The position numbers were made by a program, and so were the translations under genes. DNA of 64,000 nt from Acidimicrobiaceae bacterium (GTDB taxonomy: Bacteria > Actinomycetota > Acidimicrobiia > Acidimicrobiales > Acidimicrobiaceae), in assembly GCA_013044385.1 (NCBI GenBank), contig JABEUN010000081.1:27314-91313 (forward strand), written 5' to 3'. The notes under the pieces were generated by a model that saw only the letters and a program-made list of their open reading frames with translations, did not search any database and was not told the DNA's origin. Of the stretch, positions 24,833 through 33,364 are shown one piece after another. Position 1 is the stretch's first letter. Every line of letters starts with the position of its first letter.

Positions 24833-24988
24833 CCTGAAAAATTTTCGACCAGTACCGGTAGACAGACCGCATACGCGATCATGACAGTAGTCTCACAACT
24901 GCGTGAACTGCACCTTTGGCTAAGGGGTGACAATTTCTCTGCCGATAACGTAGCGGAAGCGTCCTCGATCGGGTAGGGTCTGGAAATT

Positions 24989-26158
24989 GTGAAACGGCAC
25001 GGAACAATAATCACGGCCCTGAAATTCCGGAGAAACCGGAACTTCAAAGCGGCACTATTGATCCCACTTATCGCAGCGATAATTGCCCAGTTCAGCTTTC
25101 TGATTATCCCGAGTGGCTCAGCATCAGCCGACCAGATCAGCTCCGAGAAAGCGCAAGCGGCCCAAATAGCAGCGAAGATAACCCTACTGAACAATCAGGT
25201 CAGTTCTCTTGCTGAACAGTACAATCAGGCGAACCTTCGCCTTGGACAGATACAGAGCCAGGTCAGCAAGACAACTATCGAGATCGGCATACAGCAATCA
25301 AAGGTCGACGCACTGAAGGCGAAACTAGCCAACGAGGCCATAGTGCAGTACACCCAGGCCGGCACGGCATCGGGTCTCATATCTCTGTTGCAAGGCACAG
25401 TCACAGACGCATCAATCAAGCAGGTCCTGATAAATACGGTGAGCTTCTCCCAGCAGGATCTTGTCTCCGCTTACCAAGTGGCCAAATTTTCCCTCCAAAG
25501 CCAGGAGAGCCAACTCGCCCAAGAGCAGGCGCAGGCCAAGGCGACTGTAGACCAGATTGCAACTTCTAAAGCTCAAGCCCAAACTGCAACACAGCAGGAA
25601 CAGCAGCAACTGAGCCAAGTAAATGGAAATATCGCCGTCCTTGTTCAACAACAGCAACAACTGCTGGCACAGCAGGCGGCTGCTCGAGCCGAGGCACAGC
25701 TACAACAACAACAGCAGCAGCAACAACAACAACAACAACAACAACAGGCTCAGCCAGGATCGGGCGTAACGAGCTTCATTCAACCTAATTCGGTGGTACC
25801 TGCATCTACAGCGGCATCTATCGCGCTCTCATATGCCCGACAAGAGTTGGGCAAGCCGTACATCTTCGGAGCGGCTGGTCCGGGTGCGTTCGACTGCTCG
25901 GGCCTCATGAGCTACATCTTCGCAAAGGCCGGGGTCTACCTTCCCCACTCCGCTGCAGCTCAGTATGACGTAACCCAGAGGGTCTCTTACTCTAACCTGC
26001 AACCCGGTGATCTTGTCTTCTACTACCAGCCCATCGATCATGTGGGCATCTACATCGGAGGAGGCGACATAATTGTTGCTGACAACCCTTCGGTGCCGGT
26101 AAAGATCGACTCACTCTACTGGGACGGCGTACCAGTCGGTTTCGGTCGCGTCGCTTAG
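24989..26158 (+). CDS. Secreted NlpC/P60 peptidoglycan hydrolase with coiled coil and polyglutamine linker
   Basis: The 389-residue protein starts at GTG. A basic N-terminus and hydrophobic core (about 20-42) ending at 'SASA' form a signal peptide. Residues about 50-235 are an Ala/Gln-rich coiled coil as in RipA-type proteins. An unbroken run of 16 glutamines (238-253) follows, and then the C-terminal NlpC/P60 domain with the catalytic C303 ('FDCSG') and H351 ('DHVGIYIGGGD'). It should cleave stem peptides in the wall, probably during cell separation, with the coiled coil autoinhibiting or docking to an FtsX-like partner. The polyglutamine run is uncommon in bacteria. Confidence 0.9.
   Translation: MKRHGTIITALKFRRNRNFKAALLIPLIAAIIAQFSFLIIPSGSASADQISSEKAQAAQIAAKITLLNNQVSSLAEQYNQANLRLGQIQSQVSKTTIEIGIQQSKVDALKAKLANEAIVQYTQAGTASGLISLLQGTVTDASIKQVLINTVSFSQQDLVSAYQVAKFSLQSQESQLAQEQAQAKATVDQIATSKAQAQTATQQEQQQLSQVNGNIAVLVQQQQQLLAQQAAARAEAQLQQQQQQQQQQQQQQQAQPGSGVTSFIQPNSVVPASTAASIALSYARQELGKPYIFGAAGPGAFDCSGLMSYIFAKAGVYLPHSAAAQYDVTQRVSYSNLQPGDLVFYYQPIDHVGIYIGGGDIIVADNPSVPVKIDSLYWDGVPVGFGRVA
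25700..25747 (+). repeat. CAA/CAG trinucleotide repeat inside the NlpC/P60 gene
   Basis: About sixteen consecutive CAA or CAG codons, including a pure run of CAA in the second half, encode the polyglutamine linker. Such a repeat can change length by slippage in multiples of three without breaking the frame. Confidence 0.9.
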
Positions 26159-26286
26159 GCCGGGAATCATCCAACTCATTCGGGCTTGTATAGATTACAT
26201 AACCTACTTCTGGAGTAACCACTCGAACTGAGATGCTGGACCGAGTGCACCCCTAGGTGTCTTCCCATCGCCGCTATGCTACGGTC

Positions 26287-27228
26287 ATGCAAGCAGTCCT
26301 AATTACGGAACAGGAAGTCTCGGTCTCCGAAACGGATCGGCCAATCCACTCAGACACGGAGTTGCTGGTCAAAGTAGCATCCGCCGGCCTAAACGGCGCC
26401 GACCTACTCCAGGTCAAGGGCAACTATCCGCCTCCTCCTGGCTATCGACACGATATCCCGGGTCTTGAACTAGCCGGCGTGGTCGTCGAGGCCGGGGCAG
26501 GCGCGACCAGGTTCAAAGTCGGCGACCGGGTAATGGGTATAGTGGGCGGCGCGGCTCAGGCCGAATACGCGATCATCGAAGACGCCGTTGCAATGAGGGT
26601 TCCAGACGAGGTGGATATCACCACGGCCGGAGGTTTCCCAGAGGTCTTTACGACATCATACGATGCACTTATCCTCCAAGCCGGCCTAACACTGGGAGAA
26701 CGGGTCTGCGTGCATGGTGCAGCGGGAGGTGTGGGGCTAGCCGCAATACAACTTGCCGTCGCGGCGGGAGCGGAAGTCATTGCAACAACCAGAAATACGG
26801 AACATCGAGACGATATTGCCGGCCTCGGCGCCACCGTGATCACGCCAGAGGAGTTTGCCAACTCAGGCGACTACGACGTGATACTCGAACTAGTAGGAGC
26901 CCCCAACATGTCGCAGAACCTCAACCAGCTGCGAATCGGCGGAAGGATTGTCGTAATTGGAGTGGGAGCCGGAGCGCGATTCGAGATCGACCTTCGTCTA
27001 ATGATGGCAAAGCGGTCAAGGATCCTTGCATCCACTCTTAGAGCGCGTAGCGTAGCCGAGAAGGCAACGATTACCAAGGCGATGGAATCCCATGTGGTTC
27101 CGCTATTACGTGAAGGACGCCTGCAGATTCACGAGCATGCGAGCTTCCCGCTTACTCAAGCCCCCGAAGCCTACAACTCCTTTGCAAGAGGCGGGAAGCT
27201 CGGCAAGGTCATCCTTTTCAACGCGTGA
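26287..27228 (+). CDS. Quinone oxidoreductase-like zinc-independent MDR protein
   Basis: The 313-residue medium-chain dehydrogenase/reductase starts at ATG 26287, giving the usual first strand 'MQAVLITE'; a GTG at 26257 is possible. It has the N-terminal GroES-like domain ('GLNGADLLQVKGNYPPP', 'GLELAGVVVEAG') and the NADPH-binding fold 'VHGAAGGVGLAAIQLA'. No zinc-ligand cysteines are seen, which points to the quinone oxidoreductase/zeta-crystallin branch (PIG3-like: 'KVGDRVMGIVGGAAQAEY'). It may reduce quinones or reactive enals in detoxification. It is convergent with the hydroxyacid dehydrogenase gene. Confidence 0.88.
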   Translation: MQAVLITEQEVSVSETDRPIHSDTELLVKVASAGLNGADLLQVKGNYPPPPGYRHDIPGLELAGVVVEAGAGATRFKVGDRVMGIVGGAAQAEYAIIEDAVAMRVPDEVDITTAGGFPEVFTTSYDALILQAGLTLGERVCVHGAAGGVGLAAIQLAVAAGAEVIATTRNTEHRDDIAGLGATVITPEEFANSGDYDVILELVGAPNMSQNLNQLRIGGRIVVIGVGAGARFEIDLRLMMAKRSRILASTLRARSVAEKATITKAMESHVVPLLREGRLQIHEHASFPLTQAPEAYNSFARGGKLGKVILFNA

Positions 27229-27256
27229 CTTTTAGCCTCCAAAATGGCACGATCGG

Positions 27257-28264
27257 CTAGTAACCAGCCTCCAGGTCGACGAGCCCATCGAGTTGTTCGC
27301 CTTTGAGCCAGAGTGCAAGTTGCGAGCGCATCCGCACCACAGCATTGCCCGTGACGTTGGGTGATGACCAACTGTGGTGCGGATAAACCGTGACACGCGG
27401 ATTTCTCCAAAGTGGCGAATTCTCAGGTAGAGGCTCGGCCTCAAAAGCATCCAGCAGAGCGTATCCAACCTGACCGGAATCGATAGCCTCTGCCAAAGCC
27501 ACCTCATTGAAGATGGCACCCCTTGCCGGGTTAATAACTGTTACACCCCTTTTCAATTTGCCCAACAGCTCAGCATTGAACATCCGTCTGGTCTTCGTTG
27601 TAAGAGGTACGCCGACAACTATGTAATCTGCCAACTGCATCTCATCTGGCACATCGTCACCCCAATAAAACTGGTCGACACCCAGTACAGGTTCTTGTTT
27701 CCGAGTCCTGCTCCATGCGGACACCGACATGTCAAATGGTGCCACCATCGCTGCCACTAGTCTGTTGACCGACCCCAGTCCTACCAAGAAAAGCTTCTTT
27801 CCGGCCAACTCGGTCAGCTCTAAAGAAGGATCCCAGATTCCGGATTGGCTAAGGGAATGAAAGTAACCAAATCGCTTCGCCGAAGCGAGAACGCCCATCA
27901 CCGACCACTCGGCCATAGGTCTAGCGAAGTTGCCTCCTCCATTTGTGAACTCTATGCCGCAAGCAGCCAGCTTGTCAATGGGCATCGCGTCAATTCCAAC
28001 GAAATCGGAATGCACCCACTTGAGGTTCGGAAGCGATTCGATGGCCCTATTCACCCAAGCTCCGGTGAACCTACCATGGCACCAGAGGAACTCCACTTGG
28101 TCGGCGCGGCCAGAATCGCTATCCTGAACACGACCCTCTCCATCGAGAAGCACCGTTGTAATCTCCACCCCGAAATCTCGCGCAGCCGACCGTAGTTCCC
28201 CAACGGCGGACTGTCGACCAGCTGCAGAGAACTGCGACCTAAAGTGTTCATCCCTATGATCCAT
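27257..28264 (-). CDS. D-2-hydroxyacid dehydrogenase family protein
   Basis: The 335-residue protein starts at ATG 28264, chosen because GGAG lies six bases upstream. The NAD-binding glycines appear in 'LVGLGSVNRLV'. The active-site arginine is in 'INPARGAIFNE', the glutamate in 'AFEAEPLPENSPLW' and the histidine in 'VYPHHSWSSPN'. These are the family's catalytic triad positions. The substrate could be glyoxylate/hydroxypyruvate or another 2-oxoacid; nothing in the sequence or neighbours fixes it. The first 90 residues have the usual flavodoxin-like substrate domain. It is followed downstream, convergently, by the quinone oxidoreductase gene. Confidence 0.88.
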   Translation of the reverse strand: MDHRDEHFRSQFSAAGRQSAVGELRSAARDFGVEITTVLLDGEGRVQDSDSGRADQVEFLWCHGRFTGAWVNRAIESLPNLKWVHSDFVGIDAMPIDKLAACGIEFTNGGGNFARPMAEWSVMGVLASAKRFGYFHSLSQSGIWDPSLELTELAGKKLFLVGLGSVNRLVAAMVAPFDMSVSAWSRTRKQEPVLGVDQFYWGDDVPDEMQLADYIVVGVPLTTKTRRMFNAELLGKLKRGVTVINPARGAIFNEVALAEAIDSGQVGYALLDAFEAEPLPENSPLWRNPRVTVYPHHSWSSPNVTGNAVVRMRSQLALWLKGEQLDGLVDLEAGY

Positions 28265-28304
28265 CTGGAACTCCACCAACCCCTTCTAAGTCCAGTTACT
28301 CTAC

Positions 28305-29216
28305 CTAAATATCGAAGCTGACTTTCGTTAACTCGCTGGACACTTCGAACAGACGCCTAGACACCACGGTGTCGGATGCACGCTTGACAAATGGAACCTC
28401 TCCTACCGGCCCCTTGAGGCCAAAAGCTCCAGTTGGTCCGTAGTAACCGCCGGGCTTGACATCTTCGGACAGCGCTGCAAAAAGCAATGACTCAGCCCCG
28501 TCAGAGGCCTGCTGTGCCATCATCTTTGACGAAATCTCCATTACGCCTCTCGTCGCTGACGAAACAGCTGCTGGATCTGGTCCATACATTAAATTCGTAG
28601 AGGAGTACCCGGGATGGGCAGCCATTGCCATCATCCCCCGACCTCCCGTTGCCAACCTCCGGGAAAGCTCCTTGGTGAACAGCTGGTTTGCCAGCTTCGA
28701 CTGTGAATAAGCCCGGTACTGCCGGTAGTGGAAATCAGATTGAAATGACGAGAAGTCGATCCGGCCGAACCTAGCCATTAGAGACGAGACCGTGACTACT
28801 CGCGCCCTCTTGGCTCTCCGAAGCGCCGGCATCAGCCTCGCAGTCAAAGCAAAGTGGCCGAAATGGTTCACCCCAATTTGTGCCTCGAATCCATCCTCTG
28901 TTGTGAAATAGCTCCCCCCCATGATTCCAGCATTATTCACCAGCACATCTACCGACTCAGACAGCTCTTGGAACAGAAACGCGAAATCTGCTATCGACTC
29001 CAAAGACGCCAGATCGAGTTTCATGACCTTAAGCGTGGCATCTGGAAGAGACTCTTTCACAAACGCAGCCGCAATCTGGCCTGCTTTCACATTTCTTGTT
29101 GCCAAGACAACTTTGAATCCCTCCTGAGCTAGTCCACGCGTCACATAGCGGCCCAGTCCACCATTCGCTCCCGTGACTATCGCCCACCTATCGGGAACTT
29201 CATCCGGATTACTCAT
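28305..29216 (-). CDS. SDR-family oxidoreductase, retinol dehydrogenase-like
   Basis: The 303-residue short-chain dehydrogenase has 'VTGANGGLGRYV' as cofactor site, 'VNNAGIMGG', a serine in 'TVSSLMARFG' and the catalytic pair Y-S-Q-S-K. The longer C-terminal part and the 'AHPGYSSTNL' segment place it with retinol dehydrogenase/protochlorophyllide reductase-like SDRs, common in actinobacteria with unknown lipid or terpenoid substrates. It lies in a block of three same-direction oxidoreductases, about 40 bases before the hydroxyacid dehydrogenase and 108 bases after another SDR. Confidence 0.87.
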   Translation of the reverse strand: MSNPDEVPDRWAIVTGANGGLGRYVTRGLAQEGFKVVLATRNVKAGQIAAAFVKESLPDATLKVMKLDLASLESIADFAFLFQELSESVDVLVNNAGIMGGSYFTTEDGFEAQIGVNHFGHFALTARLMPALRRAKRARVVTVSSLMARFGRIDFSSFQSDFHYRQYRAYSQSKLANQLFTKELSRRLATGGRGMMAMAAHPGYSSTNLMYGPDPAAVSSATRGVMEISSKMMAQQASDGAESLLFAALSEDVKPGGYYGPTGAFGLKGPVGEVPFVKRASDTVVSRRLFEVSSELTKVSFDI

Positions 29217-29324
29217 TTGACATCAGCAGCGCGACTCCATCTACAATCCCAAGGAATTCTTCAATCCCTAACGCCTCCCATAAAAGGATAGGACCATAAG
29301 GAGAGGTCGGTCGATGCGAAGATC

Positions 29325-30125
29325 TCATGTCAGCGTCCATCCTCCATCTACTACCAGAGTCTGTCCGATCATGAAACTCGAGGCATCTGAGAGCAAGAAG
29401 ATGACCGCACCATCCAGTTCGTCGGCTCGACCCGGACGATTCAACGGTGAGCGTCGGGACATCCAATCAATTAGCGACTGCTCGGCGAACATGGCCTCGG
29501 TCATCTCCGACTCGAACCAGCCCGGTGCAAGTGCGTTTACCCGGATTCCTAAAGGTGCCCACTGAACAGCGAGGTCACGTGTCAGATTCACGACACCCGA
29601 TTTCGAGGCCGTATAGCTGGCAAGTGGAATCGTCGTGGCGATAGTACCGAGGACTGAGGCGACGTTAACGACGACTCCTCCTCGTCCAGCTCCGACAGCT
29701 CTATTTGCGAACGCCTTGGATGCAACGAATACGGAGACGAGGTTAGTTTCAACTACCGACCTAAAATCATCTACACTTTCCACTAGGGCTTCTGCGGACT
29801 TGGAGATTCCCGCCACGTTGAGCAGTCCATCAATCGGGCCGAATGCGTCCTGGCCGATGTCGAGAGCCCGCTCGATCTGTTCAGGATCACGGACGTCGCA
29901 CCGGACCCGGACAGAACGGGGCAGGTCTCCGGATTCGATCTCCATCTTTTCAAGTCTCCTTGCGGCCATAACCACGTTGGCACCCGCCGCAGAGAGGATC
30001 ATTGAGAACCTCCGTCCAAGGCCCGAAGATGCACCGGTCACAACGTAGTTTTTACCCCGCACCGAGAAAAGCGCCTCCGGATCGACCATGCCAATCACAT
30101 GGTTCTTGACCAATTTCGGATCCAT
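29325..30125 (-). CDS. SDR-family oxidoreductase, FabG-like
   Basis: The 266-residue classical SDR has 'VTGASSGLGRRF' for NAD(P) binding, 'LNVAG', the catalytic serine in 'NVASVLG', Y-T-A-S-K and 'RVNALAPGWFESEM'. The C-terminal 'GQTLVVDGGWTL' closes the fold. The 18-residue N-terminal extension before the first strand ('VIGMVDPEALF') is typical of actinobacterial SDRs acting on steroids, acetoacetyl-CoA or sugar-like substrates. Substrate is not assignable. It is the first gene of the leftward oxidoreductase block, with a 200-base intergenic region shared with the divergent lgt gene. Confidence 0.88.
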   Translation of the reverse strand: MDPKLVKNHVIGMVDPEALFSVRGKNYVVTGASSGLGRRFSMILSAAGANVVMAARRLEKMEIESGDLPRSVRVRCDVRDPEQIERALDIGQDAFGPIDGLLNVAGISKSAEALVESVDDFRSVVETNLVSVFVASKAFANRAVGAGRGGVVVNVASVLGTIATTIPLASYTASKSGVVNLTRDLAVQWAPLGIRVNALAPGWFESEMTEAMFAEQSLIDWMSRRSPLNRPGRADELDGAVIFLLSDASSFMIGQTLVVDGGWTLT

Positions 30126-30249
30126 ACCGTCAGATTACGTGTCGAATCCGTGCAGGCTGCATACGCCATCACCGGAGGGCGATACTTCGGTCCGATTTGT
30201 CAGCAGATGCTGAGAGAGGAGCCTCACACAACCCCCAGACATACAATTT

Positions 30250-30278
30250 TTGGACAGAACCCGTCACCACCGCATAAA
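30250..30278 (+). promoter_or_regulatory. Candidate promoter for lgt-pncB
   Basis: TTGGAC (30250-30255) and CATAAA (30273-30278) are separated by 17 bases and lie about 50 bases upstream of the lgt TTG start. The match to consensus is moderate. Confidence 0.25.
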
Positions 30279-30327
30279 CTGTGTAACGATTCCGCTCTCC
30301 AGAGAGAACTCGGACTGAAGGGGAACC

Positions 30328-31110
30328 TTGAAACCGATACCCGTTGATTTTCACATCGGTCCACTACAGATCCACACCTACGGGATCGGGCTCGCAATAA
30401 CCTTCTATTTTGCCTACCGTTATTTCGACCGGAGGCTGAGAAACAACGGATACCCCAACGAGTGGCTGTCCACCTCGGTACTTTGGATAATCGGCGCTGC
30501 AATCGTTGGAGCCCGCATCGTACACGTTATTGCGAATATCAAGTATTACTCGGGACACCCAATTGACGTCTTTGCCATATGGCACGGCGGACTCTCGTCC
30601 TTCGGTGGATTGGCAGGGGCGATACCTACAGCGATCTATCTCATGAACAAGCGGGCACCGGAGATCCCGAAGTTGGTCGCGATGGATCTGGTCTCCCCAG
30701 TTCTCCTTGCGGCTTGGTCAATGGGGCGCCTATTGGGGCCACAGCTCATGTATCAGGGTGGCGGAAGGCCGACCAACGCTTGGTATGGACTCCAGTATGC
30801 TGGCCAGTCCGGATACAGAATCCCCGTTCCCCTCTTCCAGTCAGCGGAGGATTTCATAATCTTCCTCGTCCTGCTCCAGTTGGAACGCAAATTCCTGAAA
30901 ATGCACGCCGCCCCGGGCACATTGCTTATCTCTGCCGTTGGCCTGTGGGGTGTCGAGAGATTCTTCGATGAATTCCTCTGGCTAGCTGTTCCAAGACTAT
31001 GGGATGCCGTCGAGGTGTTTTCTATCATCTTGGTAGTTTCGTCCCTGGTCGCGATGCTCCTAATGGCCAAGAGGAAGCAGGTTGGCGATAGGCGCGAGTT
31101 ATCGGTTTAG
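30328..31110 (+). CDS. lgt: Prolipoprotein diacylglyceryl transferase
   Basis: The 260-residue multi-pass membrane enzyme transfers diacylglycerol from phosphatidylglycerol to the lipobox cysteine of prolipoproteins. Recognisable positions are 'IHTYGIGLAI' near the N-terminus, 'ARIVHVI', 'IWHGGLSSFGG' (the conserved HGGL region), 'GRLLGPQLMYQGG' and the late 'ERFFDEF'. The lipoprotein at 50664-51575 is one likely substrate. It starts at TTG with AAGGGG upstream, and 15 bases separate it from the nicotinate phosphoribosyltransferase gene, so the two are probably co-transcribed. Confidence 0.93.
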   Translation: MKPIPVDFHIGPLQIHTYGIGLAITFYFAYRYFDRRLRNNGYPNEWLSTSVLWIIGAAIVGARIVHVIANIKYYSGHPIDVFAIWHGGLSSFGGLAGAIPTAIYLMNKRAPEIPKLVAMDLVSPVLLAAWSMGRLLGPQLMYQGGGRPTNAWYGLQYAGQSGYRIPVPLFQSAEDFIIFLVLLQLERKFLKMHAAPGTLLISAVGLWGVERFFDEFLWLAVPRLWDAVEVFSIILVVSSLVAMLLMAKRKQVGDRRELSV

Positions 31111-31125
31111 CCTTTCAATCCAGCG

Positions 31126-32499
31126 GTGGTGGATGGAACTAGGGTGGACCTGAGTAGCGGGACGCAAGGTGCCTCGCCTCTGCCTATGGCGGGGACGGCA
31201 CTACTGACCGACAGGTATGAACTAACCATGCTCAAAGCCGCTATCCGTTCTGGTGTCGCAGCCAAGCCAGCAACATTCGAAGTCTTCTCGCGTCACCTTC
31301 CAGAGGGCCGATCATACGGAGTAGTTGCAGGCATCGGCAGATTACGTGACGCTATCCAAGCATTCAGGTTCGATGCCTCCCAGATCGACTTTGTCAAGCA
31401 GTCCGGCATCTCCGACAACGAAACACTCACATACCTCCGCGATTTCGAGTTCAGCGGGTCAATCGACGGATACCCCGAAGGCGAACTCTACTTCCCTCAC
31501 TCACCGGTACTCACAATTCACTCAAGCTTTGGCGAGGGACTACTCCTTGAGACACTGATACTCTCAATTCTCAACTTTGACTCGGCGGTAGCGTCAGCGG
31601 CAAGCCGGATGCGCTGTGCAGCAAAGGGCCAGCGGCTGATTGAGATGGGCAGTCGGAGAACACATGAGATAGCGGCTTTGGCAGCTGCCCGAGCTGCGTA
31701 TATTGCAGGTTTCGACTCGACTTCCAACATGGAAGCTGGCCGATGTTACGGCATACCAACAGCGGGAACGGTTGCTCACTCCTTCGTACTCGCCTTTCCG
31801 ACTGAGCGAGAAGCATTTAAGGCGCAGCTAGAAGATCAGGGTACCTCGACCACAGCACTCATCGACACCTTCGACATCCGCCAGGGAATCGAAACAGCGA
31901 TTTCGGTCTTCGGACCAGATCTATCTGCGATCAGGATCGACTCCGGTGACCCAACCTATGAATCCGTTGCCGCACGAAATCTGCTGGACTCCCTAGGGGC
32001 GAAGAGCACGCAGATCGTGGTTTCGGGAGATTTGGACGAGTACAAGATCTCGCAGTTGGCAAATTTGCCAATCGATGCATTTGGCGTCGGCACACGATTA
32101 GTCACCGGTTCCGGTTCAGGGACGGCCAATTTCGTCTACAAACTTGTCGAGATAGATGGGCCTTCGGGGCTCCGTTCAGTACAGAAGAACTCAGAGTTCA
32201 AGGGCAATCGAGGTGGTGGCAAAGTAGCCTTCCGCCAACTAGATACAGAGGGTTACGCCTCAGCAGAGATAGTGGTGTATCGGGGAGAGCAATCGACACT
32301 TCCAGACGATCACACATTCCGACCACTCCAGAGAAGGTTGATTCACTTAGGTGAATGGGTTGCCGACACGAGCCTTATCGACTGCCGAAACCTGCTCCGT
32401 CGTTCGATCGAGGAGTTGTCACCGCCGGCACGAGGGATCTATGGTCCAACTGCAATTCCAACCGAATTCAGGTCGGGTCAGATTTACACCCCGCAGTGA
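31126..32499 (+). CDS. pncB: Nicotinate phosphoribosyltransferase
   Basis: The 457-residue protein converts nicotinate and PRPP to nicotinate mononucleotide (salvage branch of NAD synthesis). Family marks are 'LLTDRYELTML', 'FEVFSRHLPEGRSY', 'EMGSRRTHE', 'AGFDSTSN', 'GTVAHSFVLAF' and 'IRIDSGD'. The annotated GTG start gives a 20-residue leader; an ATG at 31186 just before the first conserved block is an alternative. It lies close to the de novo genes nadBA and nadC (33365-36843), so both NAD routes are grouped. Its 3' end overlaps the convergent serine hydrolase gene by 16 bases. Confidence 0.92.
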   Translation: MVDGTRVDLSSGTQGASPLPMAGTALLTDRYELTMLKAAIRSGVAAKPATFEVFSRHLPEGRSYGVVAGIGRLRDAIQAFRFDASQIDFVKQSGISDNETLTYLRDFEFSGSIDGYPEGELYFPHSPVLTIHSSFGEGLLLETLILSILNFDSAVASAASRMRCAAKGQRLIEMGSRRTHEIAALAAARAAYIAGFDSTSNMEAGRCYGIPTAGTVAHSFVLAFPTEREAFKAQLEDQGTSTTALIDTFDIRQGIETAISVFGPDLSAIRIDSGDPTYESVAARNLLDSLGAKSTQIVVSGDLDEYKISQLANLPIDAFGVGTRLVTGSGSGTANFVYKLVEIDGPSGLRSVQKNSEFKGNRGGGKVAFRQLDTEGYASAEIVVYRGEQSTLPDDHTFRPLQRRLIHLGEWVADTSLIDCRNLLRRSIEELSPPARGIYGPTAIPTEFRSGQIYTPQ

Positions 32500-33362
32500 T
32501 CCAAGATCGCATCGGACAGCCTCGGCCAAAGAGACACGGCCCACGGACCAAACGCAGTCGATGAGAGTGAGCCAGCAAATACCTGGTTGACAGGGTCTAT
32601 CCATAGAAAGGAACCAGACCGTCCGAAGTGGCCAAAGGTTTGTGGCGAATTTCTCGTACCTGTCCAATGTGGCGACTTGTTGCCACGAACTTCAGCGCCT
32701 TGTCCCCACGGACATGGGTCCATCAACCCGTACCCAGGAAGTACTCCCGGAATCTCGGGGTGATGAGGGGTGCTCAAGCTAACGCGTGAAACCTCCGCGA
32801 GCGGTGGCCCCGATATGAGGGCACCGACGAGTGCAACCAGATCGGATACCGTTCCCCAGAGACCAGCTGCTGCTCCAGTAGGTCCCGCCTCGGGAAACGT
32901 AGAGGGGTCCAGACGGGCCGAGTCTGCGCGTATTGGCCGTAACACTGCCTCTGTGAGATACTCTCCGAAGTCCATTCCAGATGCTCCGGAGAGTAATGAG
33001 CCGAGCAGGTCAAACCCGACATTGGAGTAAACGCGCCTCACTCCTGGATCTCGAATAGGTATATTTCTGTCTCCGGGTCCGATTACATCTGCTCGAAGTC
33101 CAGAGCTGTGAGAGAGAATTTCCGCGACAGTCGCCCCATTTGAAAGTATCGCCTCGGCTGGTTTCAGCACCTCTTCTTCTATCGCCACATGAAATGCCAC
33201 AGCGCTGAAGAGCTTGGTGACCGATGCCATAGCGAATAGACCACCCGATCCGAGTCGATCAACCACTTCAACTCGACCGTCAATTATCCGGCCGTAGGCC
33301 AGACTCCAATCCGAGGGGAAAAACGGCGTCAGTTCGGTCAATTTCCCGAAACCTCCAGCCAT
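32484..33362 (-). CDS. Beta-lactamase-related serine hydrolase
   Basis: The 292-residue class C beta-lactamase-like/esterase-family protein has the serine-lysine motif S-V-T-K in 'MASVTKLFSA'. A tyrosine in 'VYSNVGFDLLG' (YxN) corresponds to the second active-site motif, and 'HFGRSGSFLWIDP' (HxG) to the third. No signal peptide is evident, so it is probably an intracellular esterase or amidase and not a resistance enzyme. It starts two bases after the nadB stop and would be translated from the same transcript; why a hydrolase follows nadB is unclear. Confidence 0.85.
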   Translation of the reverse strand: MAGGFGKLTELTPFFPSDWSLAYGRIIDGRVEVVDRLGSGGLFAMASVTKLFSAVAFHVAIEEEVLKPAEAILSNGATVAEILSHSSGLRADVIGPGDRNIPIRDPGVRRVYSNVGFDLLGSLLSGASGMDFGEYLTEAVLRPIRADSARLDPSTFPEAGPTGAAAGLWGTVSDLVALVGALISGPPLAEVSRVSLSTPHHPEIPGVLPGYGLMDPCPWGQGAEVRGNKSPHWTGTRNSPQTFGHFGRSGSFLWIDPVNQVFAGSLSSTAFGPWAVSLWPRLSDAILDHCGV

Positions 33363-33364
33363 AT

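Noticed and set aside
24833..24988. Possible cyclic di-AMP (ydaO-type) riboswitch upstream of the NlpC/P60 gene
   Set aside because: Such riboswitches often precede NlpC/P60 genes in actinobacteria, but I could not find the conserved core segments in this leader.
29209..29466. 85-residue minus-strand frame between the two SDR genes
   Set aside because: Mostly overlaps the 3' end of the FabG-like SDR in another frame, and its composition is shadow-like. A short real peptide cannot be excluded but nothing supports it.
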